From assembly GCA_002297185.1 (NCBI GenBank), contig DBJV01000077.1, positions 11,490-16,618 on the forward strand: 5,129 bases of DNA, written 5' to 3'. This stretch comes from Christensenella sp. UBA767 (GTDB lineage Bacteria; Bacillota; Clostridia; Christensenellales; CAG-917). Positions 1 through 4,487 of this stretch are shown piece by piece. How positions within the stretch are numbered: the first letter of the stretch is position 1; every line of letters starts with the position of its first letter. The notes below the pieces were generated by a model. It saw only the letters and a program-made list of their open reading frames with translations, had not been told where the DNA came from and made no database searches. A program made the position numbers and the translations under genes.

Positions 1-1296
1 ATTTCTGCTTTGAATTTTGCTCCGACGGCATCACAAATGCAAGCGTTTGAAGATATTTTAAGCGACGTGAAATCGTCGCATACGATGTCGAGAATTATAA
101 GTGGCGACGTGGGGAGCGGAAAGACTGCGGTTGCGTTTTTTGCGATGTATCTTGCCGCCTGCGGTTGTAAGCAATGCGCGCTTATGGCTCCGACGGAAAT
201 ACTTGCAAAACAACATGCGGAGAAATTTGCGCCGCTTGCGCATAAACTAGGAATTAAATTTGCACTGCTTACGAGTTCCACGACAGCAGCACAGAGAAAA
301 GTCATACTCGAAGGGCTTAAAAGCGGTGAAATTTCCTGCATAATAGGCACAAATGCGATTGTTAGCGACGACGTGATATATAGAAATCTTGCACTTGCGA
401 TTATCGACGAGCAGCATCGTTTTGGTGTGAACGTGAGAGGTAAACTCGAAAAGAAAGGGGCGTGCGACGTGCTTAGTATGACGGCAACGCCTATTCCTCG
501 CTCTATGGCACTCACTTTTTACGACGATATCGCAATTTCTCGTATTGAAAAGCGAGAGGACGCAAAAACGGACGTGATTACGAGTGCTTCAAACGACCTC
601 GACGGGCTTGTATCACGCATTTGCGGTGCGTTAGATGCTGGAAAACAGGCGTTTATCGTGTGTCCGTCGATTGTCGATGCAGAGGGTAATGATTTGACGT
701 CGATTGAGAGTTTCGTGCGCGATTATAAGCTCGTAATCGATAAATATCCGACTTCGGTCATTCACGGAAAACTCTCCAACGAGGAAAAAGAGAGCGCAAT
801 GAACGATTTTGCAAGCGGAAAGACAAGGCTTTTGGTGGCGACGACGGTTATCGAGGTGGGTATCGATACCAAGGCGACTGAAATATTGATTGTCAATGCG
901 GACAGATTCGGGCTTGCATCGTTGCATCAGTTGCGTGGACGAGTGGGACGTGACGGATCGGAGGCGCATTGTTATTTGCATTCGTCCTCACAGAGTGAAA
1001 AAGCGGTTGAAAGACTGGATATTTTGTGCAAGAGCAACGACGGACAGTACCTTGCGGAGGCGGATTTTGCGATGCGTGGAGCAGGGGATTTTATCGGGAC
1101 AAGGCAGAGCGGACGTTCGACAACGCCGATTTTCGACTTGCAAATGAACGGCGAGGTGCTGAAAAATGCCAAATCTTACGCAGACGAAAATCTTGCAAAT
1201 CTGCCGCTTTGCGACTTGCTTGCGCTTACGAGAAGAAGTAAGGCGAGAGTTGACGCTTTCCTCGAAGAACTCGACGAAGTGACGCTAAACAGCTGA
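1..1296 (+). CDS. recG: ATP-dependent DNA helicase RecG, 5'-truncated by window edge
   Basis: RecG is a superfamily 2 DNA translocase that remodels stalled replication forks and Holliday junctions in the cytoplasm. The reading frame is open from base 1, so the true start and the N-terminal wedge/OB domain lie upstream; the TTG at 10 is not the start. About 431 residues of a usual ~680 are present. Counting codons from base 1, one sees Walker A GDVGSGKT (35-42), motif II DEQHRFGV (from 136; DEQH is typical of RecG, whereas Mfd has DEEQ), TATPIPR (161-167), TTVIEVGID (281-289), QLRGRVGR (310-317) and the RecG C-terminal signature RGAGDFIGTRQSG (359-371), then TRRSKARVDAFLEEL near the end. The usual LPPGR-type loop after the TATPIPR block is replaced by KREDAKTDVIT (about 184-194). 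No terminator is seen behind the stop before the next promoter, so read-through into the RNA gene is possible. Identification is secure. Confidence 0.96.
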   Translation: MSALNFAPTASQMQAFEDILSDVKSSHTMSRIISGDVGSGKTAVAFFAMYLAACGCKQCALMAPTEILAKQHAEKFAPLAHKLGIKFALLTSSTTAAQRKVILEGLKSGEISCIIGTNAIVSDDVIYRNLALAIIDEQHRFGVNVRGKLEKKGACDVLSMTATPIPRSMALTFYDDIAISRIEKREDAKTDVITSASNDLDGLVSRICGALDAGKQAFIVCPSIVDAEGNDLTSIESFVRDYKLVIDKYPTSVIHGKLSNEEKESAMNDFASGKTRLLVATTVIEVGIDTKATEILIVNADRFGLASLHQLRGRVGRDGSEAHCYLHSSSQSEKAVERLDILCKSNDGQYLAEADFAMRGAGDFIGTRQSGRSTTPIFDLQMNGEVLKNAKSYADENLANLPLCDLLALTRRSKARVDAFLEELDEVTLNS

Positions 1297-1352
1297 TTTT
1301 ATACGATTTTTGCCGCAGGTATGGCTGATTTTGGAGTATTTTGTAGCTGTAT

Positions 1353-1380
1353 TTGACATTTTTAACGTATTGTGTATAAT
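1353..1380 (+). promoter_or_regulatory. Strong sigma-A-type promoter of the large RNA
   Basis: A -35 box TTGACA (1353-1358) and a -10 box TATAAT (1375-1380) both match consensus exactly, separated by 16 bases. The expected start of transcription is near 1387, two bases before the first base of the long terminal stem of the RNA. It lies 56 bases after the recG stop. Exact consensus in both boxes is typical of promoters for abundant stable RNAs. Seen in the sequence; activity is inferred. Confidence 0.85.
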
Positions 1381-1386
1381 ATAATA

Positions 1387-1967
1387 AAATGGTGGTGCAG
1401 TATTCTAGTCAGATTCCACCGACTCGGAGGCGGGGGTAAAATATCGCCGAAGGGCATATCGATGAAGTTTCTGGTGACGGCTTCTTTTGCCCAAATTGGG
1501 GCTGTTGCTGGGAGTTGAGGTTTTTGGGCGGCTTGCAACGGCATGCAAACCCCGTACCAATTTCCGTGGAGACCCAACTCGGTGGGCAATGTAAAAACTG
1601 CCGACTGACTGGGGTGAAACCTGATATGCGGTGTGAAAATGCTGTGTACAGTGTAGCCTGCTTTGAGTGACGTATAGGGATTAGGGAACCACGCCTTTTC
1701 GTATGGCCAATACGCGACGGTGATTGCCCAATGAAATGTACGCTGCAAAAAAAGATAAGGGCGGGCGGAATCTGTCAAGGAAATCTTCTAGACTGTTCTT
1801 TGAGGCAATCTGGGGATTATAGTGTGCTCTAAGTGGCGATTCGGTTTCTTCTTGAAGATGATGCGACGAGTAATAGGAAACTTCTCGGACGGCGACGACG
1901 AGTTTTGACGCAGGGAAATCCTACCGAACCTATGGCGCAAGGTTTACCCAAATTGTCACCACCATCC
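1387..1967 (+). ncRNA. ole: OLE-type large structured non-coding RNA (~580 nt)
   Basis: OLE RNA is a ~600-nt structured RNA of anaerobic and extremophilic Firmicutes that sits at the membrane bound to OapA. What is seen: a consensus promoter just upstream; no credible gene on either strand; and exact complementarity of the ends, 1389-1397 with 1957-1965 (ATGGTGGTG / CACCACCAT), extendable by four pairs to 1401/1952 past a bulge at 1956. Internal candidate helices are 1452-1456/1488-1492 with 1464-1467/1481-1484 inside, 1493-1499/1557-1563 (AAATTGG/CCAATTT), 1512-1517/1575-1580 (GAGTTG/CAACTC), 1533-1537/1544-1548, 1775-1781/1797-1803, and 1867-1870/1884-1887. What is known: OLE usually lies directly upstream of oapA in the ispA-dxs-tlyA-nadK-recN region, as here. 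The OLE name is inferred from size, stem and synteny; no covariance search was run. ROOL RNA has a similar length but usually a phage or tRNA context. The ends are set by the stem and promoter, give or take a few bases. Confidence 0.85.
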
Positions 1968-1982
1968 AAAGCAATAATTTTT

Positions 1983-1987
1983 GAGGT
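1983..1987 (+). promoter_or_regulatory. Shine-Dalgarno that fixes the oapA start
   Basis: GAGGT at 1983-1987 lies five bases before GTG 1993 and sixteen bases after the end of the RNA's terminal stem. An earlier in-frame TTG (1981) overlaps this motif and has no purine-rich site of its own, so GTG 1993 is preferred. Closeness to the stem leaves room for the RNA's 3' end or its cleavage to affect ribosome access. Confidence 0.7.
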
Positions 1988-1992
1988 ATTTT

Positions 1993-2979
1993 GTGGATAA
2001 TCTCAATCAAACAGAGGCGGACGCCTCCAATACATCCGAGCCATCGAAAGATAAATCTTCCGATGGTATTTCTTTTTCGCAAAACGGTCAAAACGTGCAA
2101 AATATGCAAAGCTCTCAAAACGGTCAATGCAGTCAAAACGTGCAAAACTGCCGAAACGTACAAAATGGACAAACAAGTCAAAACGGTGCGTTAGATAATC
2201 AGAATGTTGTGTCTATCGATAAAATTTCAACCGACGTGGCAACCGCGAAACAACCGAAAGGCGAACATCCCGACAAGAAGAAAAAACCTAAGAAAAAACG
2301 TAATATTTGGTGGATTAAGGCGATTGTAATTTCGCTTGTGTTGTCCGCTTTCTTTTCTTATATAAGCAACCTTGTGGAAAATGCGGATCAGCTTGTCGTG
2401 GTTATAGTACTCCTTGCGTTCCTCGTGCTTACCGGTATTTTGTTTGACGCAATCGGCGTAGCGGTCACGTCATGCGACGTTACGCCTATAATTTCAATGG
2501 CGTCGAGGAAGGTTTACGGCGCAAAAACGGCGTTAAATCTCGTGAAAAACAGCGATACCGTGTCGAGCGTTTGCAACGATATAATCGGCGATATTTTCAG
2601 CATTATTTCGGGTGCGTGCGCTGCGGCTTTGGTTGTCAAAATCACCGTATCTTTGCAAGAGACGTGGCAAATCGTGGTGTCTATTGCGGTGTCGGCACTC
2701 GTTTCGGCAATGACGATAGGCGGCAAGGCGTTTATGAAGAAAATCGCCATTGAGAACTCAAAAGATTTCGTTATGTTCGTGGCACGAATACTTGCCATAT
2801 TCTCAAAAGAAGAGAGGAAAATCCGCAAGAAAAATAAAGCCGACAAAGCCGAAAAGACGGGAAAAGCGGACAAATCAAACGGCAAATCCGATAAGAACGA
2901 GAAATTCGAAAAATTGAATAAAAACGATAGCAAAACCGCTACGCAATCGACAAAATCAAAGGAAATGAAAACGAAATAA
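1993..2979 (+). CDS. oapA: OapA-like OLE RNA-associated membrane protein with long disordered extensions
   Basis: OapA anchors OLE RNA to the cell membrane; in B. halodurans the pair affects tolerance to cold, short alcohols and Mg2+. The product here is 328 residues from GTG 1993. Residues 1-29 are acidic and polar; 30-65 are twelve Gln-Asn-type triplets; a basic KKKKPKKKR cluster (about 95-103) precedes the membrane part. Hydrophobic segments lie at about 105-125, 133-158, 197-219 and 226-246. Between segments 2 and 3 is the most distinctive block: FDAIGVAVTS (from 151), ASRKVYGAK (170-178) and CNDIIGD (194-200). These resemble OapA and, more distantly, the DUF21 membrane domain of CNNM/CorC-type Mg2+ proteins. 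Residues 272-328 form a Lys-rich, low-complexity tail that could contact RNA. The membrane core is the usual OapA size; both extensions are unusual (a B. halodurans-type protein is near 190 residues, from memory). Its position 25 bases behind the RNA suggests co-transcription. The family call combines core motifs and context. Confidence 0.85.
   Translation: MDNLNQTEADASNTSEPSKDKSSDGISFSQNGQNVQNMQSSQNGQCSQNVQNCRNVQNGQTSQNGALDNQNVVSIDKISTDVATAKQPKGEHPDKKKKPKKKRNIWWIKAIVISLVLSAFFSYISNLVENADQLVVVIVLLAFLVLTGILFDAIGVAVTSCDVTPIISMASRKVYGAKTALNLVKNSDTVSSVCNDIIGDIFSIISGACAAALVVKITVSLQETWQIVVSIAVSALVSAMTIGGKAFMKKIAIENSKDFVMFVARILAIFSKEERKIRKKNKADKAEKTGKADKSNGKSDKNEKFEKLNKNDSKTATQSTKSKEMKTK
2080..2187 (+). 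repeat. Twelve tandem 9-base units coding for Gln-Asn-X triplets
   Basis: In-frame 9-base units, mostly CAAAAC plus a variable codon, encode QNG, QNV, QNM, QSS, QNG, QCS, QNV, QNC, RNV, QNG, QTS, QNG. The units are degenerate, and longer 18-base stretches recur (CAAAACGGTCAA, CAAAACGTGCAAAA). Each unit is a whole number of codons, so unit gain or loss would keep the oapA frame. It lies in the part of the protein upstream of the first membrane segment. Confidence 0.85.
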
Positions 2980-2981
2980 GT

Positions 2982-2990
2982 TGATATAAT
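2982..2990 (+). promoter_or_regulatory. Possible extended -10 promoter ahead of tlyA
   Basis: TGATATAAT fits the extended -10 pattern TGnTATAAT and begins three bases after the oapA stop. No good -35 box is visible 16-18 bases upstream (within the oapA tail). Transcription would start near 2997, giving a leader of about 88 bases to tlyA. No terminator is visible between oapA and tlyA, so read-through from the RNA promoter is the alternative. Confidence 0.4.
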
Positions 2991-3084
2991 TTCTGTTTGT
3001 TTGATTTGTTTGGTAGAGGTTGAATAAAACTTTTTCAGTAAACAAAAATACACCGCAGAGTTTATTAAAAACACGCTTAACGAT

Positions 3085-3801
3085 ATGCGACTTGACAAGT
3101 ATATTCAAGAAAAATTTAATCTGAAATCTCGCACGTATGCCGAAAATCTGATAAAGACCGGCAACGTTTTCGTTGACGGAAAAGCGGTGACAAAGAGCGG
3201 TGAGGACGTTGACGATAATAATAAAATAGAAATTTCTGATAATCAAAACTTTGCATCGCAAGGCGCGTATAAACTTGAAAAGGCGTTTGAGGAGTGGAAT
3301 ATTGACGTCAGCGGCAAATATTGCGCAGATATCGGTTGCTCGAACGGCGGATTTACGGATTGTCTGTTGAGGCACGGCGCAGGTAGGGTGCTTGCGATTG
3401 ACGTTGGGGAATGCGCACTTGATAAAAGATTGTTAGATAGCAGAAAAGTGGAGTTTTTGCGTGCGAATGCAAGGGAACTTCCGCCGCTTAAACAAGTGGA
3501 TTTTCTGTGCAGCGATTTGAGTTTTATATCTCTTAAATACGTGCTTGGCTCTATGTTTTCGCTGTTGAAAAACGGCGGTGAGGCTGTCGTATTGGTTAAA
3601 CCGCAATTTGAACTCGACAAATCGGCTCTCAACAAAAACGGGATAGTAAAAAGCGAGAAACTACGCAAAAATGCACTTGAAAACGTAAAGAATTACGTTC
3701 TCGATTGCGGTTTCGTTATAAAGGGTGAGACGACTTCGCCAATACGTTACGAGAATAAGACCGTCGAATATCTGCTGTATTTGAAAAAGCCTTGCGATTG
3801 A
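3085..3801 (+). CDS. tlyA: TlyA-family 23S/16S rRNA 2'-O-methyltransferase (S4 + FtsJ-like)
   Basis: TlyA transfers a methyl group from S-adenosylmethionine to the 2'-OH of rRNA cytidines in the cytoplasm; the older name 'haemolysin' is historical. The product is 238 residues, a normal length. Residues 1-60 form the S4 RNA-binding domain (MRLDKYI at the start, SRTYAENLIKTGNVFVDG at 15-32). The SAM-binding motif is ADIGCSNGGFT (81-91). The FtsJ-type K-D-K-E catalytic set is visible as K63 (AYKLE), D144 (SDLSFI), K172 (VKPQFE) and E228 (NKTVEYL). MRLDKY is the standard family start, and no other ATG, GTG or TTG lies in frame back to the stop at 3025, so ATG 3085 is chosen although no clear Shine-Dalgarno precedes it. 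It lies 105 bases behind oapA on the same strand. In Bacillus and Clostridium tlyA sits between dxs and nadK; dxs is absent from this interval. The family call is secure; which rRNA sites are methylated here is not known. Confidence 0.95.
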   Translation: MRLDKYIQEKFNLKSRTYAENLIKTGNVFVDGKAVTKSGEDVDDNNKIEISDNQNFASQGAYKLEKAFEEWNIDVSGKYCADIGCSNGGFTDCLLRHGAGRVLAIDVGECALDKRLLDSRKVEFLRANARELPPLKQVDFLCSDLSFISLKYVLGSMFSLLKNGGEAVVLVKPQFELDKSALNKNGIVKSEKLRKNALENVKNYVLDCGFVIKGETTSPIRYENKTVEYLLYLKKPCD

Positions 3802-3834
3802 TTGACTGTATAACTTGATGAGAAATGAAAAAGT

Positions 3835-3860
3835 AAAGAGTGGCTAATGCCACTCTTTTT
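3835..3860. terminator. Bidirectional intrinsic terminator between tlyA and the (-) strand gene
   Basis: AAAGAGTGGC (3835-3844) and GCCACTCTTT (3849-3858) pair perfectly over ten bases around a TAAT loop. On the + strand the stem ends in TTTTT (3856-3860), with another T run at 3866-3871. On the - strand the stem is followed by TTACTTTTTC. It lies 33 bases past the tlyA stop and about 53 bases past the end of the convergent (-) gene, so it can serve both. Confidence 0.9.
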
Positions 3861-3911
3861 GGTTGTTTTTTGATTGAATTATTTGTGAGTGTAATTCTTT
3901 TTACCGATTTT

Positions 3912-4220
3912 TTATTTCTTTTCGCTATCGGTGGTTGAGGTTGTATTGGTTGTTTCCGTTTTGACATCGGGTTGGTTGTCTGCGTTGTCGTTGCTTTCAG
4001 AATTGCCGTCTTTGTCTTTGGACTTTTTGGATTTCTTTTTCTTGGTATCGTCGGCGTTTTGGTCGTGCTTGCCTATCTTGGTATCGGGGTAGGACGGCTT
4101 GGATTTTTTGCTCTTGCCGAAAAATACGCACACGACGATTATGATAGCAAAAACAAGTCCCGAGAGTCCCGCGACGAGTTTTGTGCCAAATTCTGTTATA
4201 CCGATCAATGTTTCAAACAT
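3912..4220 (-). CDS. Small single-pass membrane protein with Lys-rich tail, unknown function
   Basis: No family is recognised. From the ATG at 4220 the product has 102 residues. A short N-terminus (MFETLIGITEFG) is followed by one hydrophobic segment at about 14-35 (ending FAIIIVVCVFFG). A low-complexity tail comes next: first Lys/Ser-rich (KSKKSK, KKKKSKKSKDKD), then Asn/Asp/Thr-rich. By the positive-inside rule the tail should be cytoplasmic. An upstream in-frame ATG at 4235 overlaps the -10 box of a consensus promoter and would lie before the transcription start, so it is rejected; the predicted start of transcription falls on the A of ATG 4220, suggesting a leaderless mRNA. The strong promoter, shared terminator and intact frame argue for a real gene despite the simple composition. 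It is convergent with tlyA and divergent from nadK. The tail resembles in composition the C-terminal tail of the nearby OapA-like protein; a link is inference only. Confidence 0.75.
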   Translation of the reverse strand: MFETLIGITEFGTKLVAGLSGLVFAIIIVVCVFFGKSKKSKPSYPDTKIGKHDQNADDTKKKKSKKSKDKDGNSESNDNADNQPDVKTETTNTTSTTDSEKK

Positions 4221-4226
4221 AGTTTT

Positions 4227-4254
4227 ATTATACATCGTGGCGAAAAAATGTCAA
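4227..4254 (-). promoter_or_regulatory. Consensus sigma-A promoter of the small membrane protein
   Basis: Read on the - strand: -35 TTGACA (4254-4249), 16-base spacer, -10 TATAAT (4232-4227), both exact. It has the same box pair and spacing as the large-RNA promoter at 1353-1380. With the last base of the -10 box at -7, +1 falls at 4220, the first base of the chosen ATG. Confidence 0.85.
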
Positions 4255-4424
4255 ACACATTGACGAAAAGCACAAAAGGGAATTATCAGGCATATTTCAA
4301 AACTAAAATATAGGCATTTTTTAGGATTTGCGATGTTGAGAAAACTAAAAAATTTTTCATACAATATTTTGTAAATCGTAGGGTTTTAGTGGCAAGAAAT
4401 TAAAAAATTGCATAAAGTTGCAAA

Positions 4425-4452
4425 AAGTATATAAAATATTCATTTTATACTT
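4425..4452. repeat. Imperfect inverted repeat upstream of nadK, possible operator
   Basis: AAGTAT-(AT)-AAAAT (4425-4437) and ATTTTATACTT (4442-4452) are complementary over eleven pairs with a two-base bulge and an ATTC centre; the inner arms TATAAAAT/ATTTTATA (4430-4437, 4442-4449) match exactly. It abuts and slightly overlaps the weak -35 of the nadK promoter. It also covers the -10 of another candidate promoter (TTGCAT 4408-4413, N16, TATAAA 4430-4435). This fits an operator, but such AT-rich DNA gives chance palindromes easily. The rest of 4255-4424 is AT-rich with no gene visible. Confidence 0.35.
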
Positions 4453-4479
4453 GTATTAAAATAGGGAAAGTTGTATAAT
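4451..4479 (+). promoter_or_regulatory. Probable nadK promoter giving an almost leaderless mRNA
   Basis: The -10 box TATAAT (4474-4479) is exact; a weak -35 TTGTAT (4451-4456) lies 17 bases upstream. The predicted +1 is 4486, two bases before the nadK ATG. No Shine-Dalgarno is found at a workable distance: AGGGAAAG (4463-4470) is too far upstream and lies inside the promoter spacer. Confidence 0.6.
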
Positions 4480-4487
4480 ACGCATAA

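Noticed and set aside
1362..1778. 138-residue open frame on the - strand within the large RNA region
   Set aside because: It runs antisense through the RNA and overlaps its promoter, its composition (Pro, His, Trp, Tyr scattered) resembles no protein family, and no promoter or ribosome site is seen for it. RNA pairing explains the region better.
1445..1812. Lysine riboswitch-like fragments (TCGCCGAAG, GTTGCTGGG, CTGTCAAGGAAATC)
   Set aside because: These recall L-box signatures, but the last two lie about 260 bases apart where the L-box has only a short helix, no lysine gene follows, and the full 580-base closed domain fits OLE better.
1981..1992. TTG 1981 as the oapA start
   Set aside because: It overlaps the GAGGT ribosome site used by GTG 1993 and has no site of its own.
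2514..3098. 194-residue Phe/Ser/Leu-rich open frame on the - strand
   Set aside because: It is a shadow of the Lys-rich oapA tail; AAA/AAG codons read as Phe and Leu on the other strand.
4221..4235. ATG 4235 as the start of the small membrane protein
   Set aside because: The codons ATG TAT AAT contain the -10 box of a consensus promoter, so they should lie upstream of the transcript.
3972..4313. 113-residue open frame on the + strand
   Set aside because: It is the reverse reading of the small (-) gene; its apparent hydrophobicity comes from the complement of Lys- and Asp-rich codons, and the promoter and terminator evidence favours the - strand.
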